Assembly: GCA_963812945.1 (NCBI GenBank)
Contig: CAWEXD010000004.1
Coordinates: forward strand, 306,206 to 370,205
Reading direction: 5' to 3'
Length of the DNA: 64,000 nt
Source of the DNA: DASRDR01 sp963812945 [NCBI: uncultured Candidatus Rokubacteria bacterium]
GTDB taxonomy: Bacteria; Methylomirabilota; Methylomirabilia; Rokubacteriales
In this document: positions 26,903 to 35,919 of the stretch, piece after piece
Layout: the number at the start of each line of letters is the position of its first letter
Numbering within the stretch: the first letter of the stretch is position 1
Position numbers and translations under genes: made by a program
The notes under the pieces: model-generated
Database searches by the model: none
What the model was told of the DNA's origin: nothing
Seen by the model: the letters and a program-made list of their open reading frames with translations, nothing else

Positions 26903-28510
26903 ATGATCCGGATCGCCATCGTTCTGATCGCCATGCTGCTCGCGAGCCCGGCGGTCGCCAACAACGAGATCGTCCATCGCAACATGACGGACCGCGCATG
27001 GCACATCATGATGCTGCTCGCTACCCCCATCTACTCCACGGACCCCGCCACCGCGGAGCTCGCACAGCTCGCGAAGGACGCGATTCCGAAGTACAAGGCG
27101 CTCCCTGCACGGCTGCCAAAGCCACGCCAGGAACGATGTGTGGACCCGGAATCGATCAAGCGCTTCGGGCCGATTCTCAGCTGGAATGCGCCCAGCCGCT
27201 TCGAAGATCTCACCGCCGGGGCGGTGCCCTATCCGATCGATATCGCCTACATCACGGGGAACGACTGCGGCGTCGATCCGGACTGGAGCCCGGGCGCGTT
27301 CTTCGACGAGATCAATCCCTCGCCCGGTCGAGACCACACCGGCGTCGTGCTCGGCTTCTGGGCGCAGCATCCGGACGCGCAGGAGGACGACTGGCATCTG
27401 CAGGTTCGGCCGACGAACTTGCCGGGCGTCGCGTCCCTCAAGGAAGCGATCACGACGCTTCTGGGAGCCGGACCCGGCGCCGTGTACGTGACCGCGAAGT
27501 GCCTCACGACATGCATCGGAGACCTCCTCTCACCGCTGGGCACGAGCGGAGATTGCCAGGCCTGCATCAACAGCGCGCGCAACGAGGTCGAGAACCGCCT
27601 GCATGAAGCGATCGCCGATTTCGATGGACTCTTTCCCGGGTTCGGTAGTTTCCGGGATGCAGCCGTTTTCGGTGGGATGGGCCACCACCTGAACGTCGTC
27701 GCTCCAACGCCTGGCTCCTACGATGATCGCCAGGGTCTCCTGATGGAAAGCGCAGGCCCTGTCGGCATTCCCGATGCCCTCGAGCTTGCGCTCATCGTGC
27801 TCATCGATTGGGCCGGTGTCTCGATAGAGTACGACGACAGTCTGGCTCCCAAGCGCTATCAGATCGTCGGCGGCGCCGACCATCATGCAGACTCCGTCGC
27901 CCGCGACGAGGAGGACTGGGAGGTCCTCACCATCGCGCATACGGACATGACGGCGCTGGACAACATGGCGAAGTACGGTTGGCGCGAGTTCCTCAAGAAC
28001 CCGAGGGAGAATCTGAACGCTCTCGGCTGGACCCTGCACGCATTTGGCGACGCCATCGCCCCTCAGCACGTGGTCGGTACGTTCGCCTATGGACATCGGC
28101 CCTATGAGGACGCGTTCGCGGACGAGCTACACGACTATCTCTTCGTGACCGATGCCGCGGGTGCGAGCAATCAGGCGGCGGACATCATTCGTCGAGCCGC
28201 GGCATGGCGCAAGTTCATCACCGACTGGCGCGCCATACACCCCGCGCGCGGCAACGACGTGCCCATTCGGGACATGATCACGGAGCTGGCCGTGCGATCG
28301 TACTCGCGCGTGTCCGGAGCCACGATGCTCCAGTGGCCTTATCTGCCGCAGATCTCTACGGAATATCCATTGCCGGTGGTCGGTGGGCCGGTGACCAAGT
28401 TCTATTTTAGGAACGCGCCCTTCACGGATCCGATCAATCGCGCTTTGCTGGCTGAAGGCATCGCCGCCGAGCTCGCCTTTCTCCTGTCCGCAGCGGAGAA
28501 CTGGAGATGA
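26903..28510 (+). CDS. Large secreted protein with phospholipase C/nuclease-like helical motifs
   Basis: About 535 residues with a Sec signal peptide (MIRIAIVLIAMLLASPAVAN, cleavage likely after AVA). The mature part includes HHLNVVAPTPG, a DHHADSVARDEEDWE segment, and LGWTLHAFGDAIAPQHVVGT. Histidine/aspartate pairs in helices of this kind (HxxxD, PQH) are typical of zinc-dependent phospholipase C and S1/P1 nuclease folds, but the similarity is weak and unconfirmed. Four cysteines around CLTTCIGD and GDCQAC may form disulfides. ATG 26903 follows GAAGGAG. The downstream lipoprotein gene overlaps the stop (ATGA), so the two are coupled. Confidence 0.6.
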   Translation: MIRIAIVLIAMLLASPAVANNEIVHRNMTDRAWHIMMLLATPIYSTDPATAELAQLAKDAIPKYKALPARLPKPRQERCVDPESIKRFGPILSWNAPSRFEDLTAGAVPYPIDIAYITGNDCGVDPDWSPGAFFDEINPSPGRDHTGVVLGFWAQHPDAQEDDWHLQVRPTNLPGVASLKEAITTLLGAGPGAVYVTAKCLTTCIGDLLSPLGTSGDCQACINSARNEVENRLHEAIADFDGLFPGFGSFRDAAVFGGMGHHLNVVAPTPGSYDDRQGLLMESAGPVGIPDALELALIVLIDWAGVSIEYDDSLAPKRYQIVGGADHHADSVARDEEDWEVLTIAHTDMTALDNMAKYGWREFLKNPRENLNALGWTLHAFGDAIAPQHVVGTFAYGHRPYEDAFADELHDYLFVTDAAGASNQAADIIRRAAAWRKFITDWRAIHPARGNDVPIRDMITELAVRSYSRVSGATMLQWPYLPQISTEYPLPVVGGPVTKFYFRNAPFTDPINRALLAEGIAAELAFLLSAAENWR

Positions 28511-29370
28511 GGGCGCCACGCGCGCGATCCATCGTCTTGGGGTTGCTTCTGAGCGGCTGTGCTACGCGCCCTCTCGAGCAGTACGCTGTCCAATTCAGAG
28601 GCGATCTGCAGAAGTCGGCGTACTCCTTCGTGCAAGGCTCGATGAGCGGCCGTGACTACCTTGCGCTGTCCAACGATCGTCACCGAAAATGGCGTGCGCT
28701 GGCCGCCAACGTCAGGTCGACACATCGACAGCCCGGCGGCGACAGGGACCGCGACGGAGTCCCCGACCCGATCGATCGTTGCGAAACGCCGCCGATGCAG
28801 CCGACGACCGACGACGGATGCCCGTTGCCACCACGGCCGGCCTGTGACGAAGCGGCGTCGCGATGCGGGCCGACTACCGCTGACGACCAACGGGCGCGCG
28901 ACATTTTGAGTCAGATCTACTTCATGTTCGATGCGAACTGCGATGGATCGCCGACACCGCAGACACCTGCACCCCTCGAGTGGGGCCGCGGCGAACAGCC
29001 CGCCTTGAACGACGCTGGCTTCAACATGAGCGTGACTCAGGTCAACAACCAGCTGCCCAACTGTCGCTTGTATTACGAGATCGAGCTGGAGGCCGTGGAC
29101 ATTACGGTCACCGGGCGAGTGAATCACGGGCGATCGCTGTTCCGCTCCAGCGAGGATCTTCGCCCGCTCGATGCCCGCCGCGCCGTGTTCGGCGTCGGTG
29201 CGTACATCAGCGATTTGCCGGGCCGACAGCGCATGATCGACATGTTCAACCGGGCTGAAGGCCTTCGCTGGCGAGCCCGCGCAGTCAACGGCATGGGTGC
29301 GAAGTCTTCCTGGAGCCAATGGCGAACACAGGGACCGGCCGCGGGCGGAGTTCATGGAGGGGACCTGTAG
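28507..29370 (+). CDS. Lipoprotein with a thrombospondin type 3-like calcium repeat
   Basis: The 287-residue precursor has a lipobox LLLSGC (Cys about residue 18), so it should be lipid-anchored, probably in the outer membrane. Residues about 78-92 read DRDRDGVPDPIDRC, a canonical thrombospondin type 3 calcium-binding repeat, followed by a cysteine-rich stretch (DDGCPLPPRPACDEAASRC). The C-terminal half is beta-rich (RLYYEIELEAVDITVTGRV, EGLRWRARAVNGMG, WSQW) and could be a small fibronectin-like binding domain. The gene is translationally coupled to the preceding secreted protein, suggesting that they act together at the cell surface. Confidence 0.7.
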   Translation: MRAPRARSIVLGLLLSGCATRPLEQYAVQFRGDLQKSAYSFVQGSMSGRDYLALSNDRHRKWRALAANVRSTHRQPGGDRDRDGVPDPIDRCETPPMQPTTDDGCPLPPRPACDEAASRCGPTTADDQRARDILSQIYFMFDANCDGSPTPQTPAPLEWGRGEQPALNDAGFNMSVTQVNNQLPNCRLYYEIELEAVDITVTGRVNHGRSLFRSSEDLRPLDARRAVFGVGAYISDLPGRQRMIDMFNRAEGLRWRARAVNGMGAKSSWSQWRTQGPAAGGVHGGDL

Positions 29371-29741
29371 GGGGTCGAGGAGGGCGACGACATCGTCGTC
29401 CACAACGTCAGCGCCTACAGCTTGGGCGGCATGATTGCTACGTCGTCGACGCGCGAAGCACCGTGGTGCTCTTTGCGCAGTCGCCGACCGCAGTCAAGCC
29501 CGCGATGGTGCGTAGCCGACAGCGGCAGTGACGTCATGCGTCGGGATGGGCGTGACCGTTCCCGACTGGAGATGGTCCGCACGGACGGCGGTCCCGGCAT
29601 CCGCGGCGGTGTCGATGGCCTTGACGCCCACCCCCCAACGTGCTTTGCTCCGGCTGAGCTCGGGCCCGTGCGTTGAAGGATCGTGAATCGAGTTCCTCAC
29701 GGTGCGACTCGAGGGTTGGCGCGAGGGAGAAGGAGGGAGCC
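29371..29741. other. Gap with possible frameshifted coding debris
   Basis: Just after the lipoprotein stop one frame reads EEGDDIVVHNVSAYSLGG. A second frame continues as CYVVDARSTVVLFAQSP up to a stop at about 29531. Together they look like a short frameshifted remnant of unknown identity. The remaining bases up to 29741 hold only the ribosome-binding site of the next gene. Confidence 0.3.
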
Positions 29742-29981
29742 ATGAGTGGCGGCGCTTCCAAAAAGCTGCTCAAGTCCATCGTCGAGATGGACGTCGGCCT
29801 CGCCGAGGGTCTCCTGGCGAGCCTCACGGCCGCTGACCGCTGGGTGGCCTTGATGGACAACCAGGGCGTGGAGCCGCATAAGCTTGCGCCGGCCAAGGCG
29901 GGGCTTGCGGCGGCGCGCGAGGCGGCGAAGGCTCTCGAACGCGACGCACACCTTTTGGCGCGCGCAAAGGTAGGGAAATAG
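29742..29981 (+). CDS. Small helical protein of unknown function
   Basis: A 79-residue, alanine-rich, probably all-helical soluble protein (KKLLKSIVEMDVGLAEGLLA, LAAAREAAKALERDAH). GAGAAGGAGGGAGCC immediately before ATG 29742 is a strong ribosome-binding site, which supports expression. There is no signal peptide and no leader-peptide signature, so I do not regard it as a substrate of the neighbouring radical SAM enzymes. It ends 40 bases before the stop of the first radical SAM gene, which points toward it. Confidence 0.6.
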   Translation: MSGGASKKLLKSIVEMDVGLAEGLLASLTAADRWVALMDNQGVEPHKLAPAKAGLAAAREAAKALERDAHLLARAKVGK

Positions 29982-30021
29982 ACCTCGGCGAACGATGGGC
30001 CGGCGGTGAAGCGGGGCGGGA

Positions 30022-31983
30022 TCAGTCCCGTTCTGCGAGGGCGGCCAGGAAGCCCTCGATAGGAAGCTGGACGCGCTCGGCAAAGTTCGTGGCAAGGCTG
30101 AGGTAGCGCGGACCTTCCCGCATCACCAGCCGTGCGCGCTCCCACTGGTCCAGCCACTCTTGGATCTGGTCGGCGCTCGGCTCTTCCCCCCCGCGCCCTA
30201 GCGCGGCCCGCACCGCCCCGACAGTGCTACCCGCGTCCAGGGCCAGATAGACGAGCCGCGCCGCTCCGTGCAGCGTCGTCGTGGGCCGGACGGCCGCGGG
30301 GCGAGTGTCCCGGATCTCGAGCCGGTCACCTGCCACCGAGAGCTCGAGCCTCGCCGTCGGGTGGTGCTCACGCCACCCCTCGACGGCCTTCTTCAGCGCC
30401 GCCGTGTACTGGTCCGGATCGCGCCCGTCCGCATAGTCGTAGTCGAAGTAGTAGGCCAGGCGATCCAGGTCGCCGGCTGGGAAGGGGTAGATGTATCGGT
30501 ACGCGATGCTGGCGCGCACATTGATGATGCCGTTGGCGCCCGGCGCGTTGAAGTAAGGGCTGAACCGATCGAGGCGGATCTGCCCTGGTCCGCCGGGTGG
30601 GTCGATGTGCGTCAGTGAGGGCACCAGGTCCGCCATGCCCGCGTACTCCGCCGGATCCTCGCCCGGGAAGCCGCACAGGAAGTTCCACTCGGGCGTCAGC
30701 CCAACCTCCGCGCACCATTTGAGGAGGCGCACGTTCTGGAGGGCCGTCACGCCCTTGTCCATCAGGTGGAGGATGGGAGTGCTGAGGCTCTCGACGCCGG
30801 GCTGGATGCCCCAGACACCGGCCCGGGCCAGCAGGCGCAGCTGGGGCTTGGTCAGGTTCGCCTTCGTCTCGTAAAACAGCTGCGGGGGGCGCGGTCTGCT
30901 CGCGAGCTCGGCCAGGACCGTGTCGAGGTACTTGAGATCGAGAATGTTGTCGACGGCGTAGACCTTGCGCGCGCCGTGTTGGCTCATCAGGAAGTCGAGC
31001 TCGTCCAGAGCGCGCCGAGGCGACTTACTCCGATACGGCATGCCACGGCCGTTGAGCCCGCAGAATGTGCAGTGGTGCTTCTGGCCCCACCAACAGCCAC
31101 GCGACGTTTCGAACGCCAGTGTCGGAGACTCGACGGCAGCGAGGCTGCTCACACGGAACTGCGCGAAGTAGTCGTCGTAGTCCGGGTACGGCAGGCGGTC
31201 CAAATCGAGGACCAGTGGCGCGTGCGCCTCGTCGCCGAGCAGATTCCGCTCGCCGCGCACGAAGACGCCGGGCAGGGGGCCGACTCGCTCGCCGGTCAAG
31301 ACGGCCTTCACGAGGCGGGGAAAGATGTCGTCGCCCTCCCCGGAACAGACGTAGTCGACGAAGGGGAACAGCCGGTGGATGGCGGCGCCCATCTGCCCCT
31401 CGCAGTTGGCGCCTCCCATGGCCGTGCGGATCCCCGGGTGGCGTGTCTTCACGCGTCGCAAGAGGGCCAGGCCGGCGCAGTTCTGCTGAAACGTCGAGCT
31501 GACGCCGACGAGCGCGTATCGATCCCAGGCGACCTCCTCGACGACGTCGTCCAGGAACACAGGTGCCTGCGCGCGGAGAGCGCCGAGGCGATCGGTGAAC
31601 GACCGGCCGTACACGTCGCCGTAGCGGCCGAGGAGGACCTCTTCCACGAAGCCGCTCGGATCCGCGGCGCCGTCGCCGAACAGGTCGCCCGCAAAGACCC
31701 ACTCGCCGGCCAGGGCCTGGATGCGCCCCTCCGACGCGATCTCGGTGTAGAGCTCCGGGCCGATGCGCTCGGCGAAGCGGATGTTGAGGTAGAGGACGTC
31801 GCACGGAATGCCGGCCCGGACGAGGGCGGCCTTCAGGAGGCTGACGCCCAGCGCTGGAATGAAGACCTGGTGGAACGGCGGCACGATCAGCAGCACCCGA
31901 GGCAGCGGCCCCGATCCCGTGGCATGACGCGGCGAGGGATGCCGGGACGTCGCGGTCGCGAGGTGACCCTCAGGTACGCTCAC
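30022..31983 (-). CDS. B12-binding radical SAM protein, RiPP-maturation C-methyltransferase type (paralogue A)
   Basis: 653 residues. The N-terminal cobalamin-binding-like Rossmann domain spans about residues 28-235 (RVLLIVPPFHQVF, VSSTFQQNCAG, MGGANCEGQMG, YVCSGEGDD). The radical SAM core starts at FETSRGCWWGQKHHCTFCGL, with Cys297, Cys305 and Cys308 in the unusual CX7CX2C spacing seen in the rSAM_ocin_1 (RiPP maturation C-methyltransferase) family. The C-terminal 110 residues form a shared alpha/beta tail ending ATNFAERVQLPIEGFLAAL. It would methylate unactivated carbons of a peptide using SAM and methylcobalamin. GTG 31983 overlaps the stop of paralogue B (GTGA). This is the last gene of a three-gene overlapping series. 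Confidence 0.85.
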   Translation of the reverse strand: MSVPEGHLATATSRHPSPRHATGSGPLPRVLLIVPPFHQVFIPALGVSLLKAALVRAGIPCDVLYLNIRFAERIGPELYTEIASEGRIQALAGEWVFAGDLFGDGAADPSGFVEEVLLGRYGDVYGRSFTDRLGALRAQAPVFLDDVVEEVAWDRYALVGVSSTFQQNCAGLALLRRVKTRHPGIRTAMGGANCEGQMGAAIHRLFPFVDYVCSGEGDDIFPRLVKAVLTGERVGPLPGVFVRGERNLLGDEAHAPLVLDLDRLPYPDYDDYFAQFRVSSLAAVESPTLAFETSRGCWWGQKHHCTFCGLNGRGMPYRSKSPRRALDELDFLMSQHGARKVYAVDNILDLKYLDTVLAELASRPRPPQLFYETKANLTKPQLRLLARAGVWGIQPGVESLSTPILHLMDKGVTALQNVRLLKWCAEVGLTPEWNFLCGFPGEDPAEYAGMADLVPSLTHIDPPGGPGQIRLDRFSPYFNAPGANGIINVRASIAYRYIYPFPAGDLDRLAYYFDYDYADGRDPDQYTAALKKAVEGWREHHPTARLELSVAGDRLEIRDTRPAAVRPTTTLHGAARLVYLALDAGSTVGAVRAALGRGGEEPSADQIQEWLDQWERARLVMREGPRYLSLATNFAERVQLPIEGFLAALAERD

Positions 31984-33920
31984 GGCGCACTCTCCGCCAG
32001 CTGATCGAGGAAGCGCGCGACCGGCAAGCGCACGCGCTCCGCGGGGTTGATCGCGAGGCTCAGGTATCGCGCGCCTTCGCGAACTACCAGGCGGTCCCGT
32101 TGCCACTCCTCCAGCCAGCACACGATCTGGTCAAGGCTCGGCGCGCCGTCTTCGAGCGCCGCCTGCAGCTCCGCTCGAACGCCGGCGGTGGTGTTTCCCG
32201 CGTCCAGCGCCAGGTAAGCGAGGCGGCCCGCCCCGTGCAAGGTTGTCCGCGAGCGCACGGCCGTTGGGCGAGTGTCGTGGATCTCGGCCCGGTCGTCTTC
32301 CACGCTGAGCTCCAGCCGGGAAGCTCCCGCCTGCTCGCGCCACCCCTCAACTGCGTCCTTCAACGGGGCGGCGTACGCGTCAGGCTGTCGCCCGTCCGCG
32401 TAGTCGCAGTCGAAGGTGTACGCGAGGCGGTCCAGGTCGGCCGGGGCGATGGCGTAGACGTGCCGGTAGGCGAGAGCCGCGCGGACGTTGACGAACCCCT
32501 GCGCCGCGGCCTGGTTGAAATTCGGGCTGAACCGGTCGAGGCGAATCCTCGAACACCCGCCCGGCGGATGGAGGTGCGTCAACGACGGCACCAGCTGCGC
32601 GAGCCTCTGGTACTCGCTCGGGTCCTCCCCGGGAAACCCGAATAGAAAGTTCCACGACACCTGGATTCCGATCTCCGCGCACCACTTGAGCAGGCGAACG
32701 TTCTGGAGGCTCGTGACTCCCTTTCGCATCAGGCGAAGGATCGGGGTGCTGAAGCTCTCCACGCCCGGCTGGATCTGTCCGACGCCGGCTCGGGCCAGCA
32801 GGCGGAGCTGTCCTTTGGTGAGGTTTGCCTTGGTCTCGTAGAACAGCTGGGGTGGCCGCGGCCGGCCCGCCAGCTGCGCAAGCATCGTGTTGAAGTAGTC
32901 GAGGTCCAGGATCGGGTCGACGGCATACAGGTCACGCACCCCGTAGCGATCGATCAGGAAGTCGATCTCGTCGAGCGCGCGTTGGCCCGTCTTGCTTCGG
33001 TACTGCATGCCCCCGCCATTGAGACCGCAGAAGGTGCAGTGGTGCTTCTCACCCCACCAGCAGCCGCGCGATGTTTCAAACGTGACGAGCGGCGTGGTCA
33101 GCGCAGCCAGGGAGCTGGCCCCGAACTGGGCGAAGTAGTCGTCGTAGTCCGGGTACGGCAGGCGGTCGAGGTCACGGATCATCGGGGCATGCGTCGCCCG
33201 GCCCACGGGGCCCGGCCTACCGCGGGCGAAGATCCCCGGCAGATCATGCGGGGACTCGCCGGCCAGCAGGCGCCGCACTAGCTCGGGGAAGACGTGGTCG
33301 GCCTCGCCGGAGCAGACGTAGTCGAGGGACGGGAACAGCTCATGGATCGCCGCGCCCATCTGCCCCTCGCAGTTGGCCCCTCCCACGACGGTGGCGACGG
33401 CCGGATCGCGCGCCTTGATTCGCTGCAAGAGGGCGAGGCTGGCGCAGTTCTGCTGATAGGTGGAGCTGACGCCGACGAGGATGTAGCGATCGCGCGCGAT
33501 CCGGTCGACGGCCTCCTCCAGGAACGCCGGGGCGCGGGCCCGCGCGTCCATCAGCCGGTCGGCGAACGCCCGGTCGTAGACGTCCGCGAAGCGGCCGAGC
33601 AGCACCTCGTCGACGTAGCGCTGCGGCTCAGGGGCGCGGTCGCCGAACAGGTCGCCGGCAAAGACCCACTCGCCCGCGAGCGCCGGATGGCTCCCGCCCA
33701 CCGCGATGTGGCTATACAGCTCCGCGCCGATGCGCTCGGCGAAGCGGATGTTGAGGTAGAGGACGTCGCACGGAATGCCGGCCCGGGCGAGGGCGGCCTT
33801 CAGGAGGCTGACGCCGAGCGCGGGAATGAAGACCTGATGGAATGGCGGGACGACCAGCAGCACGCGCGGCAGCCGTGCTTCCTCCCCGAGCGCGCCGGAC
33901 GCCGTCGGGGCCGGCGTCAC
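31980..33920 (-). CDS. B12-binding radical SAM protein, RiPP-maturation C-methyltransferase type (paralogue B)
   Basis: 646 residues, same architecture as paralogue A: cobalamin-type domain (RVLLVVPPFHQVF, VSSTYQQNCAS, GGANCEGQMG), [4Fe-4S] cysteines 287, 295 and 298 in GCWWGEKHHCTFCGL, and a C-terminal module ending with RVRLPVARFLDQLAE. Differences lie in YVCSGEADH (Ala for the Gly of the other copies) and AVDPILDLD (other copies have DNILD). GTG 33920 overlaps the stop of paralogue C. Such changes around otherwise identical motifs suggest divergence in peptide recognition rather than loss of chemistry. All iron-sulfur ligands are intact. Confidence 0.85.
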   Translation of the reverse strand: MTPAPTASGALGEEARLPRVLLVVPPFHQVFIPALGVSLLKAALARAGIPCDVLYLNIRFAERIGAELYSHIAVGGSHPALAGEWVFAGDLFGDRAPEPQRYVDEVLLGRFADVYDRAFADRLMDARARAPAFLEEAVDRIARDRYILVGVSSTYQQNCASLALLQRIKARDPAVATVVGGANCEGQMGAAIHELFPSLDYVCSGEADHVFPELVRRLLAGESPHDLPGIFARGRPGPVGRATHAPMIRDLDRLPYPDYDDYFAQFGASSLAALTTPLVTFETSRGCWWGEKHHCTFCGLNGGGMQYRSKTGQRALDEIDFLIDRYGVRDLYAVDPILDLDYFNTMLAQLAGRPRPPQLFYETKANLTKGQLRLLARAGVGQIQPGVESFSTPILRLMRKGVTSLQNVRLLKWCAEIGIQVSWNFLFGFPGEDPSEYQRLAQLVPSLTHLHPPGGCSRIRLDRFSPNFNQAAAQGFVNVRAALAYRHVYAIAPADLDRLAYTFDCDYADGRQPDAYAAPLKDAVEGWREQAGASRLELSVEDDRAEIHDTRPTAVRSRTTLHGAGRLAYLALDAGNTTAGVRAELQAALEDGAPSLDQIVCWLEEWQRDRLVVREGARYLSLAINPAERVRLPVARFLDQLAESAP

Positions 33921-35809
33921 GATGCCGTTCCCGCGAGCTGTGCGAGGAAGCGCTCGACCGGGAGCTGCACGCGGTCCGCATAGTTGGTCGCGAGGCTCAG
34001 GTAGCGCGCTCCCTCGCGCATCACGAGTCGCGCGTTGAGCCATTCTTCCAGCCACTGCTCGACCTGGGCCGCGCTCGGGGCGCCCGCTCCGAGCTCCGTG
34101 CGCAGCTCGGCCTGCAGGGCCTCGACCGTGGGTCCCGCATCCAGCGCGAGGTACGCCAGGCGCGCCGGCCCTCGAAGGACCCTCGTCGATCCGGCAACGG
34201 CCGGACGGGTGTCCTCGATCTCCAGCCGGTCGGCCTCCACTCGCAGCTCGAGCCGCGCGGCTCCATGGTACCGTCGCCACTGCTCGATCGCTTCCCGCAG
34301 CGCGCCCGTGTATCGGGCCGGATCGCGCCCGTCGGCGTACTCGTAGTCGAAGTAGTAGGCGAGGCGGTCCAGGTCCACCGGCGGGAAGGGGTACACGTGT
34401 CGGTACGCAATGCCGGCATGCACATTGGCGAGGCCGAGGGCGTTCGGTGCGTTGAAGTAAGGGCTGAACCGGTCAACGCGAATCTGGTAGAGCCCGCCGG
34501 GCGGGCGCAGGTGCGTCAGCGAAGGGACCAGCTCCGCGATCCGCTGATACTCGCTTGGATCCTCGCCGGGGAACCCACACAGCAGAGCCCAATCAGTAAG
34601 AAGACCGACCTCGGCAGACCACTTCAGCAGGCGAACGTTCTGAAGGCCCGTGACTCCCTTCCGCATCAAACGAAGGATCGGGGTGCTGAGGTGCTCGATG
34701 CCCGCATAGATGCCCCAGAAACCCGCCCTGGCCAGGAGACGCAGCTGGGGCCGCGTGAGGTTCGCCTTCATCATGTAGTAGAGCCGCGGCGGTCGCGGCC
34801 GCTCGGCGAGCTCCCGCAGCACGGTGTCGAAGTAGTCCATGTCCAGGATGTTGTCCGTCGCATAGAAGGCACGCGACGGATACCGGTCGACGAGAAAGTC
34901 GATCTCCTCCAGGGCGCGTCGCGGGGACTTGCGCCGGTACTGCATGCCCTCGCCGTTGAGGCCGCAGAACGTGCAGTGGTGCTTTTCACCCCACCAGCAG
35001 CCGCGCGAGGTCTCGAGCGCCATCGTCGGCGTCTCGAGCGCCGTCAGTCGGCTCGCCCCGAACTGAGCGAAGTAGTCGTCGTAGTCCGGGTACGGCAGGC
35101 GGTCGAGGTCACGGATCATCGGGGCATGGGTCTCCCGGCCCACGGGTCCCGGTTTGCCGCGGGCGAGGATCCCCGGAAGGTCCAGCGGGGACTCGCCGGC
35201 CAGCAGGCGCCGCACCAGCTCGGGGAAGACGTGGTCGCCCTCGCCGGAGCAGACGTAGTCGACGAACGGGAACAGCGCATGGATCGCCGTGCCCATCTGT
35301 CCCTCGCAGTTGGCACCCCCCATTGCGGTGCGAACCGCAGGGTAGCGGGCCCTCAGACGTCGCAAGAGGGCAAGGCCGGCACCGCTCTGCAGGTGGGTGC
35401 AGCTGACGCCGACGAGGACGTAGCGATCCCACGCGACCCGGTCGATAGCCTCCTCCAGGAACGCCGTCGCTCTGGCCCGCGCCTCGAGCAGGCGGTCGGC
35501 GAACGCTCGGTCGTAGACGTCCACGAAGCGGCCGAGCAACACCTCGTCGACGTAGCGCTGCGGATCGGGAGCGCGGTCGCCGAACAGGTCGCCGGCAAAG
35601 ACCCACTCGGCCGCGAGCGCGTCGAAGCGGCCCTCGCCCGCGATTCGGGTATAGAGCTCCGGGCCGATGGCTTCGGCGAACGAAATGTTGAGATACAGAA
35701 CGTCGCACGGCACGCCGGCCCGCGCGAGGGCTGCCTTCAGGAGACTCACGCCGAGCGCGGGGGTGACGACCTGATAGAACGGCGGGACCACCAAGAGCAC
35801 CCGCGACAT
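33917..35809 (-). CDS. B12-binding radical SAM protein, RiPP-maturation C-methyltransferase type (paralogue C)
   Basis: 630 residues; first gene of the minus-strand series. Fe-S cysteines are 271, 279 and 282 (GCWWGEKHHCTFCGL). The cobalamin-type domain is conserved at VVPPFYQVVTPALG and MGGANCEGQMG. However, the loop that reads FQQNCAG or YQQNCAS in the other three copies is CTHLQSGAG here, so cofactor or substrate handling may differ. ATG 35809 follows GGGGGAA and lies only 110 bases from the start of the divergent paralogue D, so the intervening DNA must hold both promoters. The C-terminal module ends with RVQLPVERFLAQLAG. Confidence 0.85.
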   Translation of the reverse strand: MSRVLLVVPPFYQVVTPALGVSLLKAALARAGVPCDVLYLNISFAEAIGPELYTRIAGEGRFDALAAEWVFAGDLFGDRAPDPQRYVDEVLLGRFVDVYDRAFADRLLEARARATAFLEEAIDRVAWDRYVLVGVSCTHLQSGAGLALLRRLRARYPAVRTAMGGANCEGQMGTAIHALFPFVDYVCSGEGDHVFPELVRRLLAGESPLDLPGILARGKPGPVGRETHAPMIRDLDRLPYPDYDDYFAQFGASRLTALETPTMALETSRGCWWGEKHHCTFCGLNGEGMQYRRKSPRRALEEIDFLVDRYPSRAFYATDNILDMDYFDTVLRELAERPRPPRLYYMMKANLTRPQLRLLARAGFWGIYAGIEHLSTPILRLMRKGVTGLQNVRLLKWSAEVGLLTDWALLCGFPGEDPSEYQRIAELVPSLTHLRPPGGLYQIRVDRFSPYFNAPNALGLANVHAGIAYRHVYPFPPVDLDRLAYYFDYEYADGRDPARYTGALREAIEQWRRYHGAARLELRVEADRLEIEDTRPAVAGSTRVLRGPARLAYLALDAGPTVEALQAELRTELGAGAPSAAQVEQWLEEWLNARLVMREGARYLSLATNYADRVQLPVERFLAQLAGTAS

Positions 35810-35865
35810 CGGTTCCCCCGGCACGGATCGGGATGGGAGCGGGCACCTCACGTCAGCGCCGCGGC

Positions 35866-35894
35866 TGGCGCGCCCAACGGTATCCTAGTATACT
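35866..35894. promoter_or_regulatory. Divergent promoter region between radical SAM genes C and D
   Basis: The palindrome AGTATACT (35887-35894) supplies TATACT as a -10 hexamer on both strands: plus 35889-35894 toward gene D, minus 35892-35887 toward gene C. For the plus direction a weak TGGCGC lies 17 bases upstream in the -35 position. The two start codons are at 35809 and 35920. Shared -10 elements would make the two operons compete or be co-controlled. Confidence 0.35.
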
Positions 35895-35919
35895 CGCGCC
35901 GGCCACCGAGGGAGGAGCC

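Noticed and set aside
24176-27397. Minus-strand open frame of 1073 codons across the dehydratase and carboxyltransferase genes
   Set aside because: It spans two well-supported plus-strand genes and their gap and shows no family motif; typical high-GC shadow.
29742-29981. Small protein beside the radical SAM series considered as a second RiPP precursor
   Set aside because: It lacks the NHLP/Nif11 leader pattern and any core-like tail, and is on the opposite strand to the adjacent radical SAM gene.
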